This document shows, in pieces, positions 53,144-61,486 of a stretch of DNA of 64,000 nt. Origin of the DNA: Acinetobacter geminorum (GTDB lineage Bacteria > Pseudomonadota > Gammaproteobacteria > Pseudomonadales > Moraxellaceae); the NCBI RefSeq assembly GCF_013009345.1, contig NZ_JABELE010000002.1, forward strand, positions 1 to 64,000, given 5' to 3'. Position numbers and translations under genes: made by a program. Under the pieces are notes generated by a model. That model was not told where the DNA came from. It did not search any database and worked only from the letters and a program-made list of their open reading frames with translations. Position 1 is the first letter of the stretch; each line of letters begins with the position of its first letter.

Positions 53144-55132
53144 TTAAGCAGTTAATTCTTTTACTGCTGCAACAACAGCTTCAGTGGTAATACCAAAGAA
53201 TTGGAACAAATCTTTTGCTGGTGCAGACTCACCATAAGTTGTCATACCAATTACTTTGCCATCAAGACCAACAAACTTCCACCAGTAATCAACATGAGCC
53301 GCTTCAACAGCAACACGCGCACGGATATGAGCTGGTAATACTGCTTCACGGTATGCGGCATCTTGCTTCATAAATTCTTCTGCACATGGCATAGAAACTA
53401 CACGCACACCTTCAAGTTGTGCATAAGCTTCCATTGCTAAAGAAATTTCAGAACCTGTTGCAATAATAATTGCTTTTAATTCGCCTTTTTCTTGAGCAAG
53501 TACATAACCACCTTTTGCAGCATTTTGAATTTGCTCTTCAGAACGTGTTTGGAATGGTAAGTTTTGACGAGAGAAAATAAGTGCTGTAGGGCCATCTTTG
53601 CGTTCTAAAGCAGATTTCCAAGCAATTGCAGTTTCTACAGTATCCGCAGGACGCCATGTATTTAAGTTAGGTGTACCACGCAACGAAGCAATTTGTTCAA
53701 TCGGTTGGTGAGTTGGACCATCTTCACCCAGACCGATTGAGTCATGTGTATAAACATGAATTACACGTTGTTTCATTAATGCAGACATACGTACTGCATT
53801 ACGTGCATATTCCATAAACATTAAGAATGTTGCAACGTAAGGAACGAAACCGCCATGTAATGCAACGCCATTAGCGATCGCAGTCATACCGAATTCACGT
53901 ACGCCATAATATACGTAGTTACCAGCTGGGTTTTCTTGAACACCTTGGCAACCTTTCCAAAGTGTTAAGTTAGAACCTGCTAAGTCAGCAGAACCACCTA
54001 ACAATTCAGGTAATAAAGGACCAAATGCTTGTAATGTATTTTGGCTTGCTTTACGTGTTGCAATTGTCTCGCCTTTCGCGTTTGTTTCACGAATGAAAGC
54101 ATCGGCTTGGGCTGCAAATTCTGCTGGTAAATCACCACTGATACGACGAAGTAATTCAGCTGCTTCAGTTGGATATTTTGCTTGATATTGTGCAAATACC
54201 GCATTCCAAGCTGCTTCAGATTCACTACCTTTTGCTTTTGCATCCCATGCAGCATATACGTCAGCAGGAATAACAAATGCGTCTTCGTTCCAGCCTAATG
54301 CTTCACGAGTTAAAGTAATCTCATCTTTACCTAATGGCGCACCATGACAGTCTTCTTTACCCTGCTTATTTGGTGAACCTAAACCAATAATCGTTTTACA
54401 CATAATGATTGTTGGTTTTTGAGTTTCGGCTTTTGCTTCAATTGTCGCTTGACGAATCGCATCGGCATCATGACCATCTACACGAAGAACTTGCCAACCA
54501 TAGGCTTTGAAACGCTCTTCTGTATCGTCGCTAAACCAGCCTTCTACTTCACCATCAATTGAAATGCCATTATCATCATAATAAGCAATCAATTTACCAA
54601 GTTGTAATGTGCCAGCTAAAGAACATACTTCGTGAGAAATACCTTCCATTAAGCAGCCATCACCCAAGAAACAGTAAGTGAAATGGTCAACAACTTTTAA
54701 ATCATCTTTATTAAATTGAGCAGCCAATGTTTTTTCTGCTAAAGCAAAACCAACAGCATTAGCAATACCTTGACCTAAAGGACCAGTTGTCGTCTCTACA
54801 CCCGGTGCATAGCCATATTCAGGATGGCCAGGAGTTCTAGAATGCAATTGACGGAACTGTTTTAAATCTTCAATTGAAAGATCATAACCTGTTAAATGAA
54901 GCAAAGCATATTGCAACATTGAGCCATGGCCATTTGATAAAACGAAACGGTCACGGTTTGCCCATTGTGGATTTGTTGGGTTGTGATTTAAAAACTCACG
55001 CCAGACGACGTCAGCAATATCTGCCATCCCCATTGGAGCACCTGGATGCCCTGAGTTTGCTTGTTGCACAGCATCCATTGCCAATACACGAATTGCATTT
55101 GCAATACGACGTTCGTTTAAAGGGGTCGTCAT
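53144..55132 (-). CDS. tkt: Transketolase
   Basis: Transketolase moves two-carbon units in the pentose phosphate pathway and depends on thiamine diphosphate and Mg. The 662-residue length is standard. Clear motifs are SNGHGSMLQYALLHLTGYD (about 65), the cofactor site GDGCLMEGISHE (about 151), and the catalytic region EDGPTHQPIEQIASLR (about 465). It is the sole gene of its unit here, convergent with the OsmC-like gene and 536 bases from divergent metK. Confidence 0.97.
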   Translation of the reverse strand: MTTPLNERRIANAIRVLAMDAVQQANSGHPGAPMGMADIADVVWREFLNHNPTNPQWANRDRFVLSNGHGSMLQYALLHLTGYDLSIEDLKQFRQLHSRTPGHPEYGYAPGVETTTGPLGQGIANAVGFALAEKTLAAQFNKDDLKVVDHFTYCFLGDGCLMEGISHEVCSLAGTLQLGKLIAYYDDNGISIDGEVEGWFSDDTEERFKAYGWQVLRVDGHDADAIRQATIEAKAETQKPTIIMCKTIIGLGSPNKQGKEDCHGAPLGKDEITLTREALGWNEDAFVIPADVYAAWDAKAKGSESEAAWNAVFAQYQAKYPTEAAELLRRISGDLPAEFAAQADAFIRETNAKGETIATRKASQNTLQAFGPLLPELLGGSADLAGSNLTLWKGCQGVQENPAGNYVYYGVREFGMTAIANGVALHGGFVPYVATFLMFMEYARNAVRMSALMKQRVIHVYTHDSIGLGEDGPTHQPIEQIASLRGTPNLNTWRPADTVETAIAWKSALERKDGPTALIFSRQNLPFQTRSEEQIQNAAKGGYVLAQEKGELKAIIIATGSEISLAMEAYAQLEGVRVVSMPCAEEFMKQDAAYREAVLPAHIRARVAVEAAHVDYWWKFVGLDGKVIGMTTYGESAPAKDLFQFFGITTEAVVAAVKELTA

Positions 55133-55668
55133 AGATCAGAATCCAATTTTAATAGATTGATGAAAAGAAGAAGATGAATAACCATTCAATGCCGCTATAT
55201 TGTCTTAAAAAAAAGGCTTAGGGTAAACCCCAACACGGTATATTTCTTTATTTTTAACCGTTTCTTGGTTACACAAAAAACATTTGAATCTTTAAGTTAT
55301 ACAAAACAGTGTTTATTTTTCTGCACAATGACCAAATGTAAGAGCATTTATATGGTTAGCTTTTGATATATCGATAAAATCTTTAGCCAATTCTGTATGC
55401 GTTGATCATGTTTCTTTACTTTAAAATTCAAATTCTGATATTTAAGATTTTTATTAAGTTATATGTTTAAAAAACACACTATCAACAAGTTATTAAAATA
55501 TAAATACTTTAAATTAAAGCCTTCTATATCAATTTTGCTAATACACTTATCAATTAAAACACACTATAAATGAAATAAATTCATGCTTTTTAGTCAGTAT
55601 GAACTGGTCCTCAAGCTCAAGTCGATGTAACATATTATGTCTTTTGAAATAACCAAGATAGGACTTTC
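55133..55668. other. Divergent promoter region of tkt and metK
   Basis: 536 bases without an open frame. The 12-mer AAAACACACTAT occurs twice, at 55471-55482 and 55556-55567, 85 bases apart. Otherwise it is AT-rich. I cannot recognise a SAM or TPP riboswitch. Confidence 0.5.
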
Positions 55669-56835
55669 ATGCGCGAGTACGCTGTTTTTACCTCGGAATC
55701 TGTAAGCGAAGGTCATCCCGATAAAATGGCCGACCAAATTAGCGACGCTATTTTGGATGCAATCTTAAAAGAAGACCCATACGCACGTGTTGCTTGTGAA
55801 ACACTGGTAAAAACAGGCGCTGTTGTACTTGCTGGTGAAGTAACAACGACTGCTAATATTGATGTTGAAGCTGTTGTTCGTAATACTGTCAACGGTATTG
55901 GTTATCACCACTCTGATCTTGGCTTTGATGGGTCAACGTGTGCTGTAATCAATATGATTGGTAAACAATCACCTGAAATTGCTCAAGGTGTAGACCGTCA
56001 AAAACCAGAAGATCAAGGTGCTGGTGACCAAGGCCTAATGTTCGGTTATGCAAGCCGTGAAACAGACGTGCTTATGCCTGCGCCGATTTCTTATGCTCAC
56101 CGCTTAATGGAGCGTCAAGCTGAACTTCGTCGTTCAGGTGCCCTTCCATGGTTACGCCCAGATGCAAAGAGCCAAGTTACTTTTGCCTATGAAAATGGCA
56201 AGCCTGTACGTCTAGATGCTGTTGTTTTATCTACTCAGCACGATCCTGAAATTTCTCAAAGCCAGCTTAAAGAAGCAGTTATTGAAGAAATTATTAAACC
56301 GATCATTCCTGCTGAAATGTTCCATGCAGCTACTAAGTTCCACATTAACCCAACAGGTATGTTCGTTATTGGTGGCCCTGTAGGTGACTGTGGTTTAACA
56401 GGTCGTAAAATTATTGTTGATACCTACGGTGGTATGGCTCGTCACGGCGGTGGTGCTTTCTCTGGTAAAGATCCATCTAAAGTTGACCGTTCTGCTGCTT
56501 ATGCTGGTCGTTATGTTGCAAAAAATATTGTAGCTGCTGGTCTTGCTGATAAATGTGAAATTCAAGTGAGTTACGCAATTGGTGTAGCAGAACCTACTTC
56601 GATTTCAATTAATACCTTTGGTACAGCAAAAGTTTCTGATGAGTTGATTATTCAACTTGTACGTGATCATTTCGATTTAAGACCGTTTGGTATTACTCGT
56701 ATGTTGGATCTTCTTCAACCAATGTACAAACAAACTGCGGCTTATGGTCACTTTGGTCGCGAAGGTTCAAACTCTGCATTTACTTGGGAAAAAACTGATA
56801 AAGTTGATGCCCTTAAAGATGCTGCTGGCCTCTAA
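55669..56835 (+). CDS. metK: S-adenosylmethionine synthetase
   Basis: MetK makes SAM from methionine and ATP. The signatures are GHPDKMADQISDAILDAIL (about 17-35), GAGDQGLMFGYA (about 119) and GGGAFSGKDPSKVDRS (about 263), which hold the phosphate and substrate loops. Length 388 is typical. It has a strong terminator (56847-56874). It is divergent from tkt across a long upstream region. Confidence 0.98.
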   Translation: MREYAVFTSESVSEGHPDKMADQISDAILDAILKEDPYARVACETLVKTGAVVLAGEVTTTANIDVEAVVRNTVNGIGYHHSDLGFDGSTCAVINMIGKQSPEIAQGVDRQKPEDQGAGDQGLMFGYASRETDVLMPAPISYAHRLMERQAELRRSGALPWLRPDAKSQVTFAYENGKPVRLDAVVLSTQHDPEISQSQLKEAVIEEIIKPIIPAEMFHAATKFHINPTGMFVIGGPVGDCGLTGRKIIVDTYGGMARHGGGAFSGKDPSKVDRSAAYAGRYVAKNIVAAGLADKCEIQVSYAIGVAEPTSISINTFGTAKVSDELIIQLVRDHFDLRPFGITRMLDLLQPMYKQTAAYGHFGREGSNSAFTWEKTDKVDALKDAAGL

Positions 56836-56846
56836 AACAAAATCGT

Positions 56847-56876
56847 AAAAAGCCCGCCATTGAGCGGGCTTTTTTA
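56847..56876 (+). terminator. Terminator of metK
   Basis: AAAAAGCCCGC (56847-56857) pairs with GCGGGCTTTTT (56864-56874) around CATTGA, then T residues. Confidence 0.94.
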
Positions 56877-56962
56877 TTTATAGTTCAAATTTTATGGTAT
56901 GTGGGGTTTAATCTTCTAGCAATCATCCTTGACGCCATATCATTTTTAGCTGTAATCAGAAT

Positions 56963-57211
56963 CTATTGTCTTGTCGTTTTATCATCCTGATTTAATACAT
57001 CCAGTAAAGTTGACTGCGTTGGAGTATCTTGATGATTCTGGATATAAATATGGACAACTTTAAATACAACGACAACCGCCAAACAAGCCATCACACAAAA
57101 CATCCATAAGCCATACGGGCTTCGAATATGTTGTGAACCACAATATGGACATGATTTATCAGTCGATGCCACAACTTTGTCGCAACACGCACAATGGTAT
57201 TGATATAGCAT
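56963..57211 (-). CDS. Small zinc-ribbon membrane protein
   Basis: An 82-residue protein with a CxxC...CxxC zinc ribbon (YHCACCDKV and SCPYCGSQH, about 5-28), one membrane helix (about 37-58) and a short polar tail. I set the start at MLYQYHCACC because AAGGAGG lies seven bases in front; a longer frame seven codons upstream is less likely. Function unknown; it may be a small redox or regulatory anchor. It is alone between metK and the next plus-strand gene. Confidence 0.75.
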   Translation of the reverse strand: MLYQYHCACCDKVVASTDKSCPYCGSQHIRSPYGLWMFCVMACLAVVVVFKVVHIYIQNHQDTPTQSTLLDVLNQDDKTTRQ

Positions 57212-57470
57212 AGGTAACCCTCCTTCCCTCATTTCAACCGTTGTTGTTTTAATAGGTTTGCTACATTTTTTAATTTATACATCCTTTATATTTATCCTAT
57301 GTGAAATGAAAAGATAATTCAATCTGGATGAACAATTGAGTCAATTAAAAAATATTAATTAAAAACATATATATAAGTTAAATATTATTTTTATAGGACT
57401 ATTTTTCTTATTTTGATATTTTGCCAAATTTGTTAAAATAAGCGAATAATCTCACATTTTAGGCAAATGC

Positions 57471-57662
57471 ATGTCACATACAAAGCTCATTAATAAAGGT
57501 GGCTTTCGCGAACGAGCCAACCGAAGCCGAGGTTATCAACAATCTGAAAATAAGCAAACAGCCTTAGCTTCAAACAAATACCAACCTCAAACAAAACCAC
57601 AAGAAAGCCCAACTGAATTGGCTCAACCAGATTCTGCTGCGACTGAATCTCTAACTAAATAA
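57471..57662 (+). CDS. Small low-complexity protein of unknown function
   Basis: A 63-residue protein rich in Gln, Ser, Lys and Asn, with a basic N-terminal half (NKGGFRERANRSRG, about 8-21) and a more acidic tail. No domain is recognised and it is likely disordered. An AGGC precedes the ATG, and a well-formed bidirectional terminator (57686-57716) follows, which supports a true gene. It could be nucleic-acid associated given the N-terminal charge, but that is speculative. Confidence 0.55.
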   Translation: MSHTKLINKGGFRERANRSRGYQQSENKQTALASNKYQPQTKPQESPTELAQPDSAATESLTK

Positions 57663-57683
57663 TTTATATCTTCTTAAAAAATA

Positions 57684-57718
57684 AAAAAGGCCTAAACTTT
57701 GGAGGTTTAGGCCTTTAG
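57684..57718. terminator. Bidirectional terminator between the small gene and fxsA
   Basis: AAAGGCCTAAAC (57686-57697) pairs with GTTTAGGCCTTT (57705-57716) around TTTGGAG. A/T tracts flank it. Confidence 0.9.
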
Positions 57719-57730
57719 ATAAGGTCTTTA

Positions 57731-58297
57731 TTAATCCTTATTTTTATGTTCAATTTTCTTATGGTCTGGAGTGACTTCTCGTGCTTCTCCATCAATAATG
57801 CTTGAATCACGGTATTGACCTTGACTACCACCACCTTGTTGATTCTGCATATCTTGCATTTGGCGCATTAGATCAGCAAATGGGTTTTGCCCCCCCATAT
57901 TACCGCCCATACCACCCATCATTTTTTCCATCATAGCTTGTTGGCGTTTTGCGAGAGTTCTCATCGCTATATTACGGAAAGCAGTTTGAACACCAGGGAT
58001 CAAAATTAAAACCGCTAAAACATCAGAAACAAGACCTGGCAACATTAATAAGAAACCTGCAAAAGCATAAGCAAGTTTTTTAGTTACTGCCGGATCATTA
58101 CCGAGTTGGCCAGTCATCTGCATTTGCTGTAATTGAGGCATAATACCAGCAGTACTTCTGCGAATAAGTCCTAAACCAATAAAGAAAGCAAGAATGAACC
58201 AAAAGAATACATACCATCCACTGATGAACTGTGCTACGCCAATCCATACAGCAATTTCAACAATCGCGCCCAGAACTACAATAAGAAGTAAATTCAT
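57731..58297 (-). CDS. fxsA: FxsA family membrane protein
   Basis: FxsA is a small inner-membrane protein whose overproduction relieves exclusion of phage T7 by F in E. coli. The 188 residues have two to three membrane helices in the first 105 residues (MNLLLIVVLGAIVEIAVWIG to about 42, and near 72-98), with RRSTAGIMPQLQQMQ between. The C-terminal part is Gly, Met and Gln-rich (GGMGGNMGGQNPFADLMRQM, about 127-146) and is low complexity. It is the standard upstream neighbour of the intrinsic OXA gene in the A. baumannii complex. Confidence 0.9.
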   Translation of the reverse strand: MNLLLIVVLGAIVEIAVWIGVAQFISGWYVFFWFILAFFIGLGLIRRSTAGIMPQLQQMQMTGQLGNDPAVTKKLAYAFAGFLLMLPGLVSDVLAVLILIPGVQTAFRNIAMRTLAKRQQAMMEKMMGGMGGNMGGQNPFADLMRQMQDMQNQQGGGSQGQYRDSSIIDGEAREVTPDHKKIEHKNKD

Positions 58298-58707
58298 GTA
58301 AAACTTTATCTATCTCAAAAAGAAAATTCATTGCAGTTTATTTGCCCCAACCCTATCGAAACAGCCAGAGTCTGCAATACTAGAGTACATTTGATTTTAA
58401 CTCGATAAAAACAAACATGCTTTATTATTAATGAGTGCTGTATCAAGTTTATCAAGTGCAACTTTAATCAGATTTTAATTTTTTTACTCTAGTTAAACGA
58501 AAAGCCCTCAAAAAAGCAGTTTTTAGCACAATAAAAACTTAGGTTCTTAGAAAATTTGGACTTATTTCTTTGTTTGTATAGTTTTTTATGAAATTTAAAA
58601 AGTAGCTATGGGTATAGAGTTTCCTAAATAACTTACATTTTCTCTATCTAAAAGTACCTCTATTCAAGTTAAATTAAAGAATAACTCTTTTAAAGCTACA
58701 TAGACTC
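58298..58707. other. fxsA-blaOXA divergent region, no insertion sequence
   Basis: 410 bases. It holds no ISAba-type element or other mobile DNA, so strong insertion-driven expression of the beta-lactamase is not expected. A weak candidate promoter (TTGGAC at 58556, TATAGT at 58577, spacing only 15) is visible. No open frame. Confidence 0.5.
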
Positions 58708-59529
58708 ATGACTAAAAAAGCTCTTTTCTTTGCCATTGGTACGATGTTTTTATCGGCGTGTTCTTTTAATACCGTAGAACAACATCAAATACAGTCAATT
58801 TCTACCAATAAAAACTCAGAGAAAATTCAATCATTGTTTGATCAAGCACAAACTACAGGTGTTTTAATTATAAAACGTGGCCAAACAGAGGAAGTCTATG
58901 GTAATGATCTTAAAAGAGCATCAACCGAATATGTTCCCGCCTCTACCTTTAAAATGTTAAATGCTTTGATCGGCCTTGAGCATCATAAAGCAACACCAAC
59001 TGAAGTGTTTAAATGGGATGGGCAAAAGCGTTTATTTCCCGATTGGGAAAAAGACATGACATTAGGCGATGCTATGAAAGCTTCTGCTATTCCAGTTTAT
59101 CAGGAACTAGCTCGACGAATTGGTCTTGATCTTATGTCTAAAGAGGTGAAGCGTATTGGTTTCGGTAATGCTGATATTGGTTCAAAAATAGATAATTTTT
59201 GGCTTGTTGGTCCACTTAAAATTACACCTCAACAAGAAGCCCAGTTTGCTTATGAACTAGCCCATAAAACTCTTCCTTTTAGCAAAAATGTGCAAGAACA
59301 AGTTCAATCTATGGTGTTCATAGAAGAAAAAAATGGACGAAAAATTTATGCTAAAAGTGGTTGGGGATGGGATGTTGAACCACAAGTTGGTTGGTTTACA
59401 GGCTGGGTGGTTCAACCACAAGGAGAAATTGTAGCGTTCGCACTTAATTTAGAAATGAAAAAAGGAATACCTAGTTCTATTCGAAAAGAAATTGCTTATA
59501 AAGGATTAGAACAATTAGGTATTTTATAA
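58708..59529 (+). CDS. blaOXA: Class D beta-lactamase, OXA-213-like
   Basis: A 273-residue oxacillinase that hydrolyses beta-lactams with a serine and carbamylated-lysine mechanism. The motifs are STFK at 79-82 (Ser79, Lys82), SAI at 126-128, FGN at 152-154 and KSG at 216-218. The signal ends in a lipobox, LSAC (Cys18), so it is probably a lipoprotein. The N-terminus (MTKKALFFAIG) and FGN motif fit the OXA-213-like enzymes intrinsic to A. pittii/calcoaceticus better than OXA-51, in which I recall YGN. The exact variant cannot be set without a database. With no IS upstream, resistance from it alone would be low. Confidence 0.92.
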   Translation: MTKKALFFAIGTMFLSACSFNTVEQHQIQSISTNKNSEKIQSLFDQAQTTGVLIIKRGQTEEVYGNDLKRASTEYVPASTFKMLNALIGLEHHKATPTEVFKWDGQKRLFPDWEKDMTLGDAMKASAIPVYQELARRIGLDLMSKEVKRIGFGNADIGSKIDNFWLVGPLKITPQQEAQFAYELAHKTLPFSKNVQEQVQSMVFIEEKNGRKIYAKSGWGWDVEPQVGWFTGWVVQPQGEIVAFALNLEMKKGIPSSIRKEIAYKGLEQLGIL

Positions 59530-59539
59530 TTTACACCCT

Positions 59540-59577
59540 ATAGCCCAATTTAATTTCATCATCATGAACTGGGCTAT
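59540..59577 (+). terminator. Possible terminator after blaOXA
   Basis: ATAGCCCA (59540-59547) pairs with TGGGCTAT (59570-59577), loop of 22. The tail has only a short T-run (TTG), so efficiency would be low. Confidence 0.45.
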
Positions 59578-59604
59578 TTGCTTAAAATTTGAAAGCTTTA
59601 TTAT

Positions 59605-60150
59605 TTATCCATCAACTGGCTGCTGCGGTGTATTTAAATTTAACTGATAAAAAGCAGCATCCAGCCACTGGCCAAACTTAAAACCGACTTGCTTAAAAGT
59701 ACCTGCATGGATAAAGCCCATTTTTTCATGTAAACCAATACTTGCTTGATTGGTTGCATCGATACAGCCTATCAATACATGCAAATCTGCCTCTTGAGCA
59801 CGCTTAATCAATTCATGCATTAAAATTTTGCTTAATCCGCTACCACGATGTTCATGATGAATGTAAATACTATGTTCGACCGTATATTTAAAGGCAGGAA
59901 AAGCTCTAAAGGTTCCCCAGCTTGCAAAACCTAATAACTTATTTGTCTCATCTACAATACCAATGACAGGAAAACCATTTTCTCTTTTAACTGCAAACCA
60001 ACTTTTCATTGACTCTTCAGAGCGCGGCAAATAGTCATACAAAGCGGTAGAATTGATAATTGCTTCATTCAAAATATCTAATATAGCCTTTGCATGTGTA
60101 GCTTCATGACAATCAATTAAACGTAAATTTGGATTAAGATTTTTAATCAT
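59605..60150 (-). CDS. GNAT N-acetyltransferase, phosphinothricin acetyltransferase-like
   Basis: A 181-residue GNAT enzyme of the PAT type. The acetyl-CoA loop is in HHEHRGSGLSKILMHELIKRA (about 98-118, motif R-G-S-G-L), and the typical ATHAKAILDILNEAI and NSTALYDY segments lie in the first 45 residues. Such proteins acetylate phosphinothricin, methionine sulfoximine or other small amines, and the true substrate is unknown. It overlaps the upstream cupin-type regulator by four bases, so the pair forms an operon. It is the usual neighbour downstream of intrinsic OXA genes in this complex. Confidence 0.85.
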   Translation of the reverse strand: MIKNLNPNLRLIDCHEATHAKAILDILNEAIINSTALYDYLPRSEESMKSWFAVKRENGFPVIGIVDETNKLLGFASWGTFRAFPAFKYTVEHSIYIHHEHRGSGLSKILMHELIKRAQEADLHVLIGCIDATNQASIGLHEKMGFIHAGTFKQVGFKFGQWLDAAFYQLNLNTPQQPVDG

Positions 60151-60740
60151 GAAGATTCCTTAAGAACAGAGACGAGCTCATTACATACAACTAAAATATA
60201 GCGAGCGGTTTTAGAAGAAGGATTGCTGTATATGATCGGTTGACCTAATTGCATCGCCAAACAATCACCCTCTTGTAAAGCATAAAAGTTTTCACCCAAT
60301 TGAATATCGATTTGCCCCTCAATTACCCAAATCTGCTGTAATACAACCTTAGAATTTACACTTGTTTCATACGTAACACGAGACTGAGCAGGAAATTCAA
60401 TTTCAACGATTTGAAATGGAGATTTCCAATTTGGAGGGGAAACTTGACGGCGAATATACCCTGTTTCCGGATCTTTCCATTGTGATTGTTGATTACGTCG
60501 TACCATAGGTTGAGGCGATTGAGTATTCTGTGGGCTATCAAATAGCTGAGTCAAAGGCACTCCTAAACCATTTGCCAGCTTTTCAAGGACAACAGCTGTA
60601 GGACTCGCTTCTCCTCTTTCAATGAGTGAAATTGCAGAACGGCTTACCTGACATCGACTAGCAAGAACATCTAGAGTATATCCACGCGCTAGACGTATTT
60701 CACGCACTTGCTGCGCAATGCGGATATTAATATCTTCCAT
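60147..60740 (-). CDS. XRE family regulator with C-terminal cupin domain
   Basis: A 197-residue regulator. The helix-turn-helix is at about 10-62 (LDVLASRCQVSRSAISLIERG). The C-terminal half is a cupin beta barrel (about 110-190, with IDIQLGENFYALQEGDCLAM) that would bind a small ligand. This layout is common for regulators of amine or polyamine-linked genes. Its end overlaps the acetyltransferase start by four bases, so it probably controls that gene. The ATG precedes residues MEDINIRIAQQ. Confidence 0.86.
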   Translation of the reverse strand: MEDINIRIAQQVREIRLARGYTLDVLASRCQVSRSAISLIERGEASPTAVVLEKLANGLGVPLTQLFDSPQNTQSPQPMVRRNQQSQWKDPETGYIRRQVSPPNWKSPFQIVEIEFPAQSRVTYETSVNSKVVLQQIWVIEGQIDIQLGENFYALQEGDCLAMQLGQPIIYSNPSSKTARYILVVCNELVSVLKESS

Positions 60741-60937
60741 CTACCGATAAAATTTAATTCCAAAATTATAGATAAGTATTCCACTAAAATAGAATTACAT
60801 CAAATTATTTTAAAGATATAAATTAGTCCCATAAAAACCGAAAAATAACCATTCATCGCAGCATTCTTTAAATTACGCATGCAGAACCTTTTTGGCTATG
60901 TAACAATACTCTCTAAACTATTTAAATAAGTCTTCAC

Positions 60938-61483
60938 ATGGCACTGATTATTGGTATTGACCCGGGTTCACGCTTAACAGGTTATGGAATCATTGAAAAA
61001 GATGGTAGTAAACTGCGTTTTGTTGATGCCGGTACAATCCGAACAGAAACTCAAGAAATGCCAGAACGCTTAAAACGTATTTTTGCAGGCGTTGAGCGAA
61101 TTGTGAAATTTCATGGTCCAACTGAAGCTGCGGTTGAGCAAGTCTTTATGGCTCAAAACCCAGACTCTGCCTTAAAACTAGGACAAGCCCGTGGTGCTGC
61201 CATAGCCGCATTAGTGAATTTAGATTTACAAGTTGCAGAATACACTGCCCGTCAAATTAAACAGTCTGTGGTTGGTTATGGCGCTGCCGATAAAGAACAA
61301 GTCCAAATGATGGTGATGCGATTACTTAATTTGACCATTAAACCTCAATCCGACGCAGCCGATGCCCTTGCTGCTGCTATCTGCCATGCTCATGCATCGG
61401 GAAGTATGAGCAAATTGTCTGTTTTAAATGCCTTAGGTGGTATGGCACGTGGACGAAGCCGTTCTAGCAGTCGTAGACGTTAA
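60938..61483 (+). CDS. ruvC: Holliday junction resolvase RuvC
   Basis: RuvC cuts Holliday junctions with RuvAB in recombination and repair. The acidic active-site residues are in IGIDPGSRLTG (Asp8), AAVEQVFM (Glu near 67) and DAADALAAAICHAH (two Asp near 138 and 141). Length 181 is typical. A basic tail (RGRSRSSSRRR) is longer than usual, with possible DNA contact. ruvAB are not adjacent in this window. It converges on nnr with a three-base gap. Confidence 0.96.
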   Translation: MALIIGIDPGSRLTGYGIIEKDGSKLRFVDAGTIRTETQEMPERLKRIFAGVERIVKFHGPTEAAVEQVFMAQNPDSALKLGQARGAAIAALVNLDLQVAEYTARQIKQSVVGYGAADKEQVQMMVMRLLNLTIKPQSDAADALAAAICHAHASGSMSKLSVLNALGGMARGRSRSSSRRR

Positions 61484-61486
61484 AAT

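Noticed and set aside
55133..55668. SAM riboswitch before metK
   Set aside because: None of the known SAM riboswitch cores could be recognised in the 536-base region.
58298..58707. ISAba1-type element before blaOXA
   Set aside because: No terminal repeats, transposase frame or outward promoter; the region is plain intergenic DNA.
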